A stretch of 64,000 nucleotides of DNA from Arthrobacter zhaoxinii (GTDB taxonomy: Bacteria > Actinomycetota > Actinomycetes > Actinomycetales > Micrococcaceae). This document shows positions 26,476-35,244 of this stretch, one piece after another (within the stretch, counting starts at the first letter, position 1; each line of letters starts with the position of its first letter). The stretch spans positions 372,001-436,000 of the forward strand of contig NZ_JANFLT010000002.1 in the NCBI RefSeq assembly GCF_024385505.1, read 5' to 3'. The translations under genes and the position numbers were made by a program. The notes below the pieces were generated by a model. The model was not told where the DNA came from. It saw only the letters and a list, made by a program, of their open reading frames with translations, and searched no databases.

Positions 26476-27566
26476 TAAGCCGCCTCTTTGCCCCTCCGGC
26501 CGGTGATCCGGCCCGCCAGTCCCTTGGCGGAGTCCGGGAAGCTGCGGAGTTTCCCGGGCGCCTCCCGCCGCAGTTTCAGGGCGTTTGCCACCAGAGCGTA
26601 CCGGAGCGGATGCAGGGGAATGTCATAGGTGGTGGGAATGGTGACCACGGTCTTGGAGAAGTTCCGCTTAAACGTGGTGACGTTGATCAGGCCCGGATAG
26701 TTGTCGCTGACGATGCCGGTGAGGCCGCACGCGGTGTTGCCGGCCTCCTTGAGGACCTTGAAGGCCTCCCAGAGCAGCAGGTAGGGGGCGTTGGTCTTGC
26801 GGGCGCTGTGCGAACTGGCCGCGAAGTAGTAGACGGAGTAGCCGCGGTACTCCGTGGTGATGAGCCAGGACACCGGCTGGCCGTCCATGTAGGCCACCAT
26901 GAGGCGCAGATGGTCACCGAGTTCGGTGAGCAGGGTTTCGTAGAAGCCGGACTCGAAGCTCGAGAAGCCGTCCCGCGAGGCGGTTTCCTGCATGATGGGG
27001 AAGAGTTCGGTGCGGAACACCTCGGCCCAGCGGTCGCGCTCGATGGTCTGGACCTTGACGCCCAGCTTCTCCGCCTTGCGGATCAGGTTCCGTGCGTTGG
27101 ACCGGAAAGACGCGAAGATCTCGTCCGTATCCGGGGTCAGGTCGACGACGATTTCGCGTTCGTACCAGCCGTGTTCCAGCGGCCCGGTGACGGGCGGCTG
27201 CGGATGCGCGATCTGCATGCGGATGTACAGCGGGTCCACGGCGGGATCGGCCCGGAACTGTTCCTGCACAGTGGACACGAGCCGGGCTTCGGCGTTGTGC
27301 GTGCGCGTGGTGAACCAGGTGGGGCCGTTGACGACCACCAGGGACGGGCGCAGCCGCCGTTCGGAGCGGAGGTAGCTGGCCGTCGCAACCAGTGTGCCGC
27401 CGTCGTAATAGGCCCAGATGCCGTACGGGCTGCGGCCAAGCTTCCGCTCAAAATCAGCCCAGTAGGGGGTCTGCTCCAGCGGGATCACCACATCGGGGTG
27501 CGCGGCGGCGAGCGCCTCGAACTCCTCGTGGCTGAGCTGCTCGGAACGGTATGGAACGGGGGTCAC
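26475..27566 (-). CDS. FemAB-family peptidoglycan bridge aminoacyltransferase
   Basis: A 363-residue GNAT-fold enzyme of the Fem/lipid II-aminoacyltransferase family, which adds amino acids from tRNA to the peptidoglycan side chain. IPLEQTPYWADFERKLGR near residue 30 and SSHSARKTNAPYLLLWEAFKVLKEAG near 255 are typical. Micrococcaceae carry interpeptide bridges, so a cell-wall role is plausible. GTG start at 27566 overlaps the GT87-like stop by 4 nt, and its own stop overlaps the next start, giving a compact three-gene unit. Which residue it adds cannot be told. Confidence 0.87.
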   Translation of the reverse strand: MTPVPYRSEQLSHEEFEALAAAHPDVVIPLEQTPYWADFERKLGRSPYGIWAYYDGGTLVATASYLRSERRLRPSLVVVNGPTWFTTRTHNAEARLVSTVQEQFRADPAVDPLYIRMQIAHPQPPVTGPLEHGWYEREIVVDLTPDTDEIFASFRSNARNLIRKAEKLGVKVQTIERDRWAEVFRTELFPIMQETASRDGFSSFESGFYETLLTELGDHLRLMVAYMDGQPVSWLITTEYRGYSVYYFAASSHSARKTNAPYLLLWEAFKVLKEAGNTACGLTGIVSDNYPGLINVTTFKRNFSKTVVTIPTTYDIPLHPLRYALVANALKLRREAPGKLRSFPDSAKGLAGRITGRRGKEAA

Positions 27567-29038
27567 TGTGCTTCTTTCGCCGGGGCCGCATGCGTTTCCA
27601 AGGATACCGGCCTTCGCCGCCGCAGGGCCCAGCGGTCGGGGGCACCGTCGAACGGCCCGCCCTGCGGATCATCCACGCCGCCCCGGCGCACCGGGTCGCC
27701 GTCGGGTTCCAGGATGTCGGACACCACCCGGTACATCAGATAGACCGTGGCCAGCACGTGGCCCAGCACAGCCAGCACGTAGTAGGGCGAATCGAGGTTG
27801 TTCTCGGCCGCGCCGCCGGAGGTCTCCTTCGCGAGGTACATCCAGATGGCCCACCAGTGCATCACCTCGAAGAACTGCCAGATCAGGAAGTCGAGCCACC
27901 TCGGCCGGGCCAGGGCGACGAGCGGAATAAGCCAGAGGACAAACTGCGGCGAGTAGACCTTGTTGGTGAGGATGAATGCCGCCACGATCAGGAACGCCAG
28001 CTGCGCCAGGCGCGGCCGGCGCCCGGCCCGCAGCGCCAGCACGGCGATTCCTCCGCACGCGAGTGCGAAAAGCAGGTACGCGAAGACGTTGATGAACTCC
28101 GCGCCGACGCCGGTTCCGCCGGCCCGTTCCACGGTCAGGTTCCACGCGAACCAGACGGAGGAATAGCCGGCCGGGCGGTCCCCCGTGAAGGTCAGGAAGA
28201 AACGCCAGGACTCGTAGTCCCGGAGCATAAACGGGAGGTTCACCGCCAGCCAGGTGAGTGCCGCGGCCGCGAAGGCCAGCAGCGCCGGGCGCAGGCGCAG
28301 GGTCCGCAGTGCCAGCACCAGCACGGCGCCGAGGATCAGCACCGGATAGAGCTTCAGCGCGGTCCCCAGCCCAATCAGCACTCCCGCCGCCACCGGGCGG
28401 TTCCGGGCAAAGGCCAGCATTCCCAGCGTGGCAAGCATCACGGCGAAAATGTCCCAGTTGATGAACACGGACAGGATCGCCGCCGGGGCCAAAGCCACCA
28501 TGGCTGCATCCCAGGGCCGGCGGCCGGCCAGGCGCATGGTGGCAATGACCGTGGCCATCCACGCCGCCGTGGCCAGCACTGCGTTGACGTCGAAATACTG
28601 CAGGGATCTCAGTGCGGTGCCGCCCTCGCCGGGTACCACCAGGGCGGTGGCTCCGGCCAGAAGGCCCAGGAGGACCGGATACTCAAAGAACGAGCCCTCC
28701 GTGAGGAACGGGAAGACCCCTTCCGCCAGTCCCCGGGTGCGGAAGAGCTCCGGCCAGTCCGAATAGCAGGCGGCGTAAAAATGGTCCGGAGTGTTCCAGC
28801 CGCCCGCGCGGCAGGGGGTCTTGACCAGGACCGCCAGCAGTGCGGCGACGACGGTGAACAGGATCAGCACCCGTTCCACGGTGAAGAATCCAGGGGAAAC
28901 AATGCCCGGCGCGGCGTGGCGGCCCATCGGGCCGCCGATGCCTTCCGTGAACCTCCGCAGGAACGGATCGTTGCGGGACGGCACCACAATGCGCTGCGGG
29001 CCGCGCCGGGAGTTGGGCTGCATGGGTCCAGTATCCAT
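27563..29038 (-). CDS. Polytopic membrane glycosyltransferase, GT87-like (DUF2029)
   Basis: About 491 residues with some ten hydrophobic segments, for example VLILFTVVAALLAVLV near residue 50 and AAILSVFINWDIFAVMLATL mid-protein. GWNTPDHFYAACYSDWPELF on the first outside loop carries the acidic residues expected of a GT-C catalytic site. These enzymes use polyprenyl-phosphate sugars to build envelope glycans. The mycobacterial relative Rv0051 also lies between ino1 and rpsF, although with ponA1 in between. Start choice is uncertain: ATG 29038 or ATG 29023. Divergent from ino1. Confidence 0.85.
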   Translation of the reverse strand: MDTGPMQPNSRRGPQRIVVPSRNDPFLRRFTEGIGGPMGRHAAPGIVSPGFFTVERVLILFTVVAALLAVLVKTPCRAGGWNTPDHFYAACYSDWPELFRTRGLAEGVFPFLTEGSFFEYPVLLGLLAGATALVVPGEGGTALRSLQYFDVNAVLATAAWMATVIATMRLAGRRPWDAAMVALAPAAILSVFINWDIFAVMLATLGMLAFARNRPVAAGVLIGLGTALKLYPVLILGAVLVLALRTLRLRPALLAFAAAALTWLAVNLPFMLRDYESWRFFLTFTGDRPAGYSSVWFAWNLTVERAGGTGVGAEFINVFAYLLFALACGGIAVLALRAGRRPRLAQLAFLIVAAFILTNKVYSPQFVLWLIPLVALARPRWLDFLIWQFFEVMHWWAIWMYLAKETSGGAAENNLDSPYYVLAVLGHVLATVYLMYRVVSDILEPDGDPVRRGGVDDPQGGPFDGAPDRWALRRRRPVSLETHAAPAKEAQ

Positions 29039-29197
29039 CAGTGAGCTGCAGCTTCCGGCACGGCCGCAAGGCCGGCAGCCGCGGCTTCCCGGACATGGTG
29101 CACCGGGCCCAAACCGCCGATGTGACGGCAAGCACGTAGACTATGGGGGTTGTCTGCGCCCGCGGCGGGCGTTCAACATTTTCTTCAAAGGAGAACC

Positions 29198-30283
29198 GTG
29201 TCCGAGAATCCCATTCGGGTGGCAATTGTCGGTGTTGGAAACTGCGCAGCTTCGCTGGTGCAGGGTGTCCAGTACTACCGAAGCGCCGACCCCAACGAAA
29301 CCGTTCCAGGCCTGATGCACGTCAAGTTCGGCGATTACCACGTCAATGACGTGAATTTCGTTGCCGCTTTCGACGTGGACAGCAAGAAGGTCGGCCTCGA
29401 TCTGGCTGACGCAATCGGTGCAAGCGAAAACAACACCATCAAGATTGCCGATGTTCCGCAGACCGGCATCACGGTGCAGCGCGGGCACACCCTGGACGGG
29501 CTGGGCAAGTACTACCGGGAAACCATCACCGAATCCGATGCCTCGCCGGTGGATATTGTTGCTGCCCTGCGGGACAACGCCGTGGACGTTATGGTCTGCT
29601 ACCTGCCGGTGGGTTCCGAGCAGGCGGCAAAGTTCTATGCCCAGTGCGCCATCGATGCCGGCGTCGGCTTCGTTAATGCGCTGCCAGTTTTCATTGCCGG
29701 CACCAAGGAATGGGCGGACAAGTTCACCGCGGCCGGCGTGCCGATTGTCGGCGACGACATCAAGAGCCAGATCGGCGCCACCATCACGCACCGCGTGATG
29801 GCCAAGCTGTTCGAGGACCGCGGCGTCGTCCTGGACCGCACGTACCAGCTGAACGTCGGCGGCAACATGGACTTCAAGAACATGCTTGAGCGCGAGCGCC
29901 TGGAGTCAAAGAAGATCTCCAAGACGCAGGCCGTCACCTCCAACACCTCCGCCGAGCTGAAGGCCGACGACGTCCACATCGGCCCGTCGGACTACGTTGC
30001 CTGGCTCGATGACCGCAAGTGGGCCTTTGTCCGGCTCGAAGGCCGCAACTTCGGCGACGCTCCGGTATCCCTGGAATACAAGCTGGAGGTCTGGGATTCC
30101 CCCAACTCCGCCGGTGTCATCATCGATGCCGTGCGCGCCGCCAAGATCGCCATGGACCGCGGCGTCGGCGGACCCATCCTCTCGGCCTCGAGCTACTTCA
30201 TGAAGTCTCCGCCGGAGCAGTACAACGACGACATTGCCAAGGAAAAGGTGGAGCAGTTCATCCGCGGCGAGGTCGAGCGCTAA
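29198..30283 (+). CDS. ino1: myo-Inositol-3-phosphate synthase
   Basis: Makes 1D-myo-inositol 3-phosphate from glucose 6-phosphate with NAD. 361 residues, the actinobacterial length. [19 protein letters not shown] is the NAD-binding motif, with [30 protein letters not shown] and the C-terminal [18 protein letters not shown] block. GTG 29198 is preceded by AAAGGAGAACC. The product is the acceptor for MshA, encoded 3 kb away, and the precursor for inositol lipids. It is followed by a strong hairpin. Confidence 0.98.
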   Translation: MSENPIRVAIVGVGNCAASLVQGVQYYRSADPNETVPGLMHVKFGDYHVNDVNFVAAFDVDSKKVGLDLADAIGASENNTIKIADVPQTGITVQRGHTLDGLGKYYRETITESDASPVDIVAALRDNAVDVMVCYLPVGSEQAAKFYAQCAIDAGVGFVNALPVFIAGTKEWADKFTAAGVPIVGDDIKSQIGATITHRVMAKLFEDRGVVLDRTYQLNVGGNMDFKNMLERERLESKKISKTQAVTSNTSAELKADDVHIGPSDYVAWLDDRKWAFVRLEGRNFGDAPVSLEYKLEVWDSPNSAGVIIDAVRAAKIAMDRGVGGPILSASSYFMKSPPEQYNDDIAKEKVEQFIRGEVER

Positions 30284-30297
30284 GACCCCGGCAGCAC

Positions 30298-30337
30298 AAG
30301 GCCCCCGTCCCCGGAACGCTCCGGGACCGGGGGCCTT
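30298..30337. terminator. Hairpin between ino1 and fhs
   Basis: AAGGCCCCCG at the left and CGGGGGCCTT at the right form the base of an 18-bp, slightly imperfect stem around an ACGC loop, 15 nt after the ino1 stop. The convergent fhs gene ends at 30414, so it may serve both. Confidence 0.8.
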
Positions 30338-30349
30338 GCCGTATCCGGA

Positions 30350-30407
30350 CCGCTCCGGCCCACCCGGGCCGCTCCGGCCCACCCGGGCCGCTCCGGCCCT
30401 CCCCGGG
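30350..30407. repeat. Three tandem copies of a 19-bp GC-rich unit
   Basis: CCGCTCCGGCCCACCCGGG occurs at 30350-30368 and 30369-30387, and a third variant copy at 30388-30407. It fills the rest of the gap between ino1 and fhs, and probably arose by slippage. Confidence 0.8.
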
Positions 30408-30413
30408 CGGATC

Positions 30414-32099
30414 CTAGATAAGTCCGCTCGGCGTCCCGTCCGCGGCCACGCCCATGCGCAGCGCCGCCGGCTCCCTGGGCAGTCCCGGCATGGTCATGAC
30501 CGCCCCGGTCAGCGCCACCACGAAGCCGGCCCCGGTCTTGATGGACAGATCCCGCACGTGCAGGGTGAAGCCCGACGGCGCGCCCAGGGCCGCGGGGTCG
30601 TCGGAGAAGGAGTACGGCGTCTTGGCCATGCAGACCGGCAGGTGCTCCAGGCCCCGCGCCGCGATTTCCTCCAGCCGGCGCAGCGCGGCCGGAGCAAATT
30701 CGACGTCGGCGGCACCGTAGATCTCCCGGGCCACGGCCCGGATCTTCTGTTCCACCGGCAGCTCGTCCGGATAGAGGAACCGGAAGTCCGCCGGCCGCTC
30801 CAGGGCCCGGAGCACCGCCGCCGCCAGGTCATCGCCGCCCGGACCGCCGCCGCCGTGCGCCCACACCTCGGCCACCGCGGCGCTGACGCCCTGCTCGGCG
30901 CACCAGTCCATCAGCCAGCGCAGTTCGGCGTCCGTATCGGTGCTGAAGCGGTTGACCGCCACCACGGGGTTGATCCCGAACCGGCGGACGTTCTCCAGGT
31001 GCCGGTGCAGGTTGACGACGCCGGCCTGCAGCGCCGGAAGGTTCTCCGCCGCCAGCCCGGTCCTGGGCACGCCCCCGTGCATCTTCAGTGCCCGGACGGT
31101 GGCCACCACCACTATGGCGTCCGGGGCGACATCCGCCACCCGGGACTTGATGTCCAGGTACTTCTCCGCTCCGAGGTCCGCCCCGAATCCGGCTTCCGTC
31201 ACAACGAGATCGGCCAGCCGGAGGGCAGCGGACGTGGCAATGACCGAATTGCAGCCGTGCGCGATGTTGGCGAACGGCCCGCCGTGGACGAGGGCCGGGG
31301 TTCCGGCCAGGGTCTGCACCAGGTTCGGTTTCAGTGCGTCGCGCAGCAGCAGCGTCATGGCGCCCTGCGCGCCGAGATCGGCAACGGTGACGGGCCGCCG
31401 GTCGTAGGTGTACCCGACGGTGATCCGGGACAGGCGTTCGGTGAGGTCCGCCAGGTTCCGGGCGAGGCAGAAAACAGCCATCACCTCCGAGGCCACGGTG
31501 ATGTCGAAGCCGTCCTGCCGCGGCACGCCCTGGGCCGGTCCGCCAAGGCCGATGACGACCTCGCGCAGGGCGCGGTCATTCATGTCCAGGACGCGTTTGA
31601 TGGTGATGCGCCGCGGATCCAGGCCCAGCTGGTTGCCCTGGAAGATATGGTTGTCCAGCAGTGCGGCCAGTGCATTGTTCGCCGAGGTAATGGCGTGGAA
31701 ATCGCCGGTGAAATGCAGGTTGATGTCCTCCATGGGCACCACCTGCGAATAGCCGCCGCCGGTGGCGCCTCCCTTCATGCCGAGAACCGGACCCATGGAC
31801 GGCTCGCGCAAGGCAATCATCACGTTTTCCCCGGCCCGGTGCAGGGCGTCCGCCAAACCCACCGTCACAGTTGATTTTCCTTCACCGGCAGGCGTGGGGC
31901 TCATGGCCGTCACCAGGACCACCCGGCCGCGGACCGAATCCTCCCGCAGGAGCGCCGGATCGATTTTCGCCTTGTACCGTCCGTAGGATTCCAGGGCGGC
32001 GTCGGGAATCGACGCGGCGCGGGCAATCTCCGTGATCGGCAGCAGGCGGGCCGCCCGGGAAATTTCGAGGTCCGAGGGCATATCGGCACTGATACCCAT
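30414..32099 (-). CDS. fhs: Formate--tetrahydrofolate ligase
   Basis: Joins formate to tetrahydrofolate with ATP, giving 10-formyl-THF for one-carbon metabolism. 561 residues, the usual length. [18 protein letters not shown] near residue 75 is the ATP-binding loop; [37 protein letters not shown] and [16 protein letters not shown] are diagnostic. ATG 32099 has AAGGA about 9 nt upstream. It faces ino1 and sits next to mshA but is not functionally tied to them. Confidence 0.98.
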   Translation of the reverse strand: MGISADMPSDLEISRAARLLPITEIARAASIPDAALESYGRYKAKIDPALLREDSVRGRVVLVTAMSPTPAGEGKSTVTVGLADALHRAGENVMIALREPSMGPVLGMKGGATGGGYSQVVPMEDINLHFTGDFHAITSANNALAALLDNHIFQGNQLGLDPRRITIKRVLDMNDRALREVVIGLGGPAQGVPRQDGFDITVASEVMAVFCLARNLADLTERLSRITVGYTYDRRPVTVADLGAQGAMTLLLRDALKPNLVQTLAGTPALVHGGPFANIAHGCNSVIATSAALRLADLVVTEAGFGADLGAEKYLDIKSRVADVAPDAIVVVATVRALKMHGGVPRTGLAAENLPALQAGVVNLHRHLENVRRFGINPVVAVNRFSTDTDAELRWLMDWCAEQGVSAAVAEVWAHGGGGPGGDDLAAAVLRALERPADFRFLYPDELPVEQKIRAVAREIYGAADVEFAPAALRRLEEIAARGLEHLPVCMAKTPYSFSDDPAALGAPSGFTLHVRDLSIKTGAGFVVALTGAVMTMPGLPREPAALRMGVAADGTPSGLI

Positions 32100-32206
32100 G
32101 GTCTGCGTTCCTTCCGCTGTGCCGTCAACGGATTCGCTGGACGGCTGCTGGTCGCTGGTTGGAAGCCAAGCTACCAGCAGTGCCGGACCGCGGGGGCTGC
32201 TTCGGC

Positions 32207-33451
32207 CTACTTGCGCACCGAGCGGCTGGCGAACTGGTCCGCTGCCTCCCGGTAGCTTTCCGCCGTCAGCATGGCTGTCCGGCGCCAGCCGAACGCCTGG
32301 GCATGGGCAGCCGCGCCTTCTCCGAGCGCACGACGGCGGTCGGTGCCGTCGTAGAGTGCCTCCAGTTCAGCGGCCCACCGGCCGGGAGCATGGCCGTCAA
32401 CAAGGACGCCGCTTCGACCGTTGCGCACGGCCTTGGGCAGCCCGCCCACGTTCGCAGCCAGGACGGGAGTTCCGCAGGCCTGGGCTTCCAGGGCCACCAG
32501 GCCAAACGATTCGCTGAACGAAGGCACGGCAACGACGTCGGCGGCACGGAACCAGTCTGCAAGCTGGTGCGGTTCCACCGGAGGCCGCAGGGACACTGTG
32601 TCCTGCAGGCCAAGGCGGCGCACAAGCGGTACCAGGTCCAGCACGGAGGAGCCGCTGCCGGCGCCGAGGATGCTGACGCGCAGGGGAATGTCCGGACGGC
32701 GGCGGCGCAGCTCGGCGGCCGCCTCGACCAGCACCTGGGGGCCTTTGAGTCGCTGGATCCGGCCGGCGAAGACAACGTGGAAAACGTCGGGCAGGAACCC
32801 CAGGCCGGCCTGCACCCCGGGCCTGCCCCGGGGAGAAAACACATTCAGGTCCACACCGGGCGCCACCACATCCACGGCGGCCGGATCGGCGCCGTAGAGC
32901 GTTTCCAGTTCGGCGGCCTCGGTGCTGGTGTTGGCAATCAGGCGGGTGGCCCCGAGCACCACCTGCTGTTCGCCGTCGATCCGGATCTGCGGTTCGGCGG
33001 CCTCGCCCGGCTGGGCCTGGAGGTTCTTGACGCGGGCCATGGTGTGCATGGTGTGGACCAGCGGGAGGTCCCACTGCTGCGCGACGGACAAGCCTGCCGT
33101 ACCGGAGACCCAGTAGTGCGAGTGGACAACGTCGAACCCGCCGTCGAGCAAAAACGGCTGCGCTTCGGCCACTGCAGAGGCCAGGTCCAGATAGGGCAGC
33201 TGTTCCTTGGGCATCTTGCGGGCCGGACCCGCGGTGACGTGGCGGACGGTCACTCCCGGCACCAGCTCCACGTCGGCAGTCTGCAGCGGGTCGGTGGCAC
33301 GGGTGAAGATCTCGACCTCGGTGCCGCCGCGCGCCAGTTCGAGGGCTACCGAGCGGACGTACACGTTCATTCCGCCGGCGTCGCCGGAGCCTGGCTGTTC
33401 AAGCGGGGAGGTATGGAGGGAGAGCATGGCCACACGCTTGACCTGGGGCAC
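32207..33451 (-). CDS. mshA: D-inositol-3-phosphate glycosyltransferase
   Basis: First committed step of mycothiol synthesis: moves GlcNAc from UDP-GlcNAc to 1D-myo-inositol 3-phosphate. 414 residues, GT4 family. The N-terminal [19 protein letters not shown] is the MshA signature; [23 protein letters not shown] and the retaining-GT motif ESFGLVALE are present. GTG 33451 has AAGGAAGGGAG upstream. Ino1, which makes its acceptor, is nearby. Mycothiol is the main actinobacterial low-molecular-weight thiol. Confidence 0.95.
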   Translation of the reverse strand: MPQVKRVAMLSLHTSPLEQPGSGDAGGMNVYVRSVALELARGGTEVEIFTRATDPLQTADVELVPGVTVRHVTAGPARKMPKEQLPYLDLASAVAEAQPFLLDGGFDVVHSHYWVSGTAGLSVAQQWDLPLVHTMHTMARVKNLQAQPGEAAEPQIRIDGEQQVVLGATRLIANTSTEAAELETLYGADPAAVDVVAPGVDLNVFSPRGRPGVQAGLGFLPDVFHVVFAGRIQRLKGPQVLVEAAAELRRRRPDIPLRVSILGAGSGSSVLDLVPLVRRLGLQDTVSLRPPVEPHQLADWFRAADVVAVPSFSESFGLVALEAQACGTPVLAANVGGLPKAVRNGRSGVLVDGHAPGRWAAELEALYDGTDRRRALGEGAAAHAQAFGWRRTAMLTAESYREAADQFASRSVRK

Positions 33452-33567
33452 CTTGCTCCCTTCCTTACCGAAATCTTCTCTATCGACTTTATAACGCCGC
33501 GCGCCTGAGCTTTGTTTCCTGTCGGCTGGAACACTTCCGCATCAGCCCTGGCCCATGCCCCGGAGGC

Positions 33568-33606
33568 GGTTCTGCCCGGCACCTCGCGGAGGTGCCGGGC
33601 AGAACC
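33568..33606 (-). terminator. Perfect 18-bp hairpin
   Basis: GGTTCTGCCCGGCACCTC pairs without mismatch with GAGGTGCCGGGCAGAACC around a GCG loop. It lies 30 nt after the stop of the 99-residue gene and 117 nt before the mshA start, so it separates the two transcripts. Confidence 0.8.
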
Positions 33607-33635
33607 CGTCGAACCGTTCCGGGTCAGGCCCGGAA

Positions 33636-33935
33636 TCACTTAACCGAATGGAAGTAGTGCAGGAGCAGGTAACCCTGTTCACCGTTCAGGGCCGCATCCA
33701 ACCGGGCGTCGTGGACGGCACTGGAGCGGAGGTAGGAGCTTCGCAGGCGCTTGAGCATGAAGTACACCCCCTTGGCGGCTCGTCGCAGGACCGGAGCGGG
33801 TTGTTCCGGAGGCCGGGCCGGAGGCAGCAGCTGCACATCGTTGCCGGCGGCATCCTTGGGCAGTCCGGTCCGGAATCCGGGATCGGTAAGGGTTTTTTTG
33901 GGCAGGGTCGTATTGGGCTGGGGGTATTCAGGCAC
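33636..33935 (-). CDS. Small hypothetical protein, 99 residues
   Basis: Function not recognised. The N-terminal half is Pro-rich and looks unstructured; the C-terminal half is basic and may be helical (AAKGVYFMLKRLRSSYLRS, then EQGYLLLHYFHSVK). No signal peptide. I chose GTG 33935, which has GGAG six bases upstream; the open frame extends to 33998 with a hydrophobic but RBS-less N-terminus. A perfect terminator hairpin follows, which supports a real transcription unit. Confidence 0.65.
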   Translation of the reverse strand: MPEYPQPNTTLPKKTLTDPGFRTGLPKDAAGNDVQLLPPARPPEQPAPVLRRAAKGVYFMLKRLRSSYLRSSAVHDARLDAALNGEQGYLLLHYFHSVK

Positions 33936-34242
33936 TGGAATCTCCGACAGGAATGGCCCGGAAAAGGGCACAAAAGAATAAGGAGGTAAACAAAGCATCT
34001 AAAATGATGCGGAAAGCCCCTCTAGAATGGCGTCAGTAATTACGTCAAGGCGATTTGCGGGAAATACCCGACCATGACGGGACGGCACGATTCAAGGGGA
34101 ATGCCGGCTGCTGGACAGCACATAAACCCCGGCGCCGCCGGGCGGCTCCCTGGGAGGAGCGGCGCCGAGGGTCTAGTGCCGGAGAAGTTGTGCGTGATGC
34201 CTGCACCGGAGGCGCTGGGCGGCTTTGCCGGGGCGGCAGCGT
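33936..34242. other. Intergenic stretch without a recognised gene
   Basis: Nothing coding is convincing here. It contains an AAGGAGG at about 33979 on the plus strand followed 17 nt later by an 11-codon reading frame, and a short AT-rich patch with GTAATTAC (34035-34042). These could be promoter elements for the 99-residue gene. Composition is less GC-rich than neighbouring genes by eye. Confidence 0.5.
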
Positions 34243-34401
34243 CTACGCTGGAACGCCCGGCCGGCCTGCAGCCGCGGTAAACCGCGAATCAACGTACAGC
34301 CAGCCCGAGAGGACCGAAGACGGTACCCGAGGGAAGGATGGCCGGAGATTGCCGCCGGCATTGCCACCGGTTCCAACAATGTGAATGCCATTAGTGTTCA
34401 T
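34243..34401 (-). CDS. Possible small protein, 52 residues
   Basis: A reading frame starting at ATG 34401 with an excellent ribosome-binding site, AGGAGGTGG, six bases upstream. The product begins MNTNGIHIVGTGGNAGG, then becomes Pro/Arg-rich, with a short hydrophobic stretch (SSVLSGWLYV). No family recognised. The SD sequence is the main argument; 186 nt of non-coding DNA lie upstream, enough for a promoter. It could also be a regulatory leader peptide. Confidence 0.4.
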   Translation of the reverse strand: MNTNGIHIVGTGGNAGGNLRPSFPRVPSSVLSGWLYVDSRFTAAAGRPGVPA

Positions 34402-34587
34402 CAATCTCCACCTCCTGTTTGCGGTACCCGGGGTACTGGACACGGGAATCCAGTTCGGTCTAAAGCGGACCATCAAAGTGCCCGCAAAAGAAAGGTACAA
34501 CAAGCACCCGGACGCTGCCAAGCCCTTTTAGAGAAATTCCGGAAAAACTTTATTTCGGGGCGGGGTGAAACGTTCCTTGCCGCAGTG
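34402..34587. other. Intergenic leader region of the small ORF
   Basis: Holds the AGGAGGTGG site and, further up on the minus strand, a TTGGCA with a TGTACC 16 nt later, a weak promoter candidate. An A/T-rich stretch (34530-34557) lies just after the histidine phosphatase stop. No gene seen. Confidence 0.4.
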
Positions 34588-35244
34588 TCAGAGGTTCCAA
34601 CCCACAACGGCAGGAGTGTGCTTATCCCAGCCGAGGGTGCAGACCGCCGCGGTGCTCAAGGCGAAATGCCGACCCATCTCGGGAGGAAGACCCAGCCAGC
34701 GGGCCGCCAGGATGCGCAGGAAATGGCCGTGCGCCACAAGGAGGACTTTCTCCACCGGCACGGCCTCGGGATCGCGGTCCATTTCAGTTCCGGAGCCGGC
34801 CTGCACGGAGGAGATGATGCGGTCTGCCCGTTCGGCCACCTGGGCCAGGGTTTCCCCGTTGGGCACACCGTCCTTCCAGATCAGGTAACCCGGATTCTCG
34901 GCGCGGACCTGGCGGCTGTTGCGGCCCTCGTTGTCGCCGTAGTCCCATTCGTGGGCATGCGGAACCACCTCGGGGTCAGGGTAGCCGACCAGTTCCGCGG
35001 TGCGGCGGGCACGGATCAGCGGGGAGGAGAGCACCCGGTCGAACGCCACCGGGCCGATCTTCTCACGGGCGGCTACGGCCTGCGCCTCGCCCTCCGGGGT
35101 CAGCGGAATGTCCGTGAGGCCGGTGTAGTTGCCTTCACGGGACCATTCGGTCTCACCGTGGCGCAGCAGCCAGAGACGGGGCAGCCGGGTTCCGGAGGGA
35201 GTCAGGTCCGGAACTGCCGGTCCGAAGTTTTCCCCGTTGCTCAT
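34588..35244 (-). CDS. Histidine phosphatase family protein (phosphoglycerate-mutase-like)
   Basis: A 218-residue enzyme of the histidine phosphatase superfamily. LWLLRHGETEWSREGNYTGLTD near residue 25 is the catalytic RHG motif; VLSSPLIRARRTAEL and the late LLVAHGHFLRILAARWLGL supply the second catalytic His. It is probably a small-molecule phosphatase rather than a glycolytic mutase, given its divergence from GpmA. ATG 35244 overlaps the CCA-enzyme stop by 4 nt, so both are co-expressed. Confidence 0.92.
   Translation of the reverse strand: MSNGENFGPAVPDLTPSGTRLPRLWLLRHGETEWSREGNYTGLTDIPLTPEGEAQAVAAREKIGPVAFDRVLSSPLIRARRTAELVGYPDPEVVPHAHEWDYGDNEGRNSRQVRAENPGYLIWKDGVPNGETLAQVAERADRIISSVQAGSGTEMDRDPEAVPVEKVLLVAHGHFLRILAARWLGLPPEMGRHFALSTAAVCTLGWDKHTPAVVGWNL

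Noticed and set aside
34055-34384. 109-codon plus-strand frame
   Set aside because: Arg/Gly-rich, no ribosome-binding site, overlaps the better-supported minus-strand small ORF.
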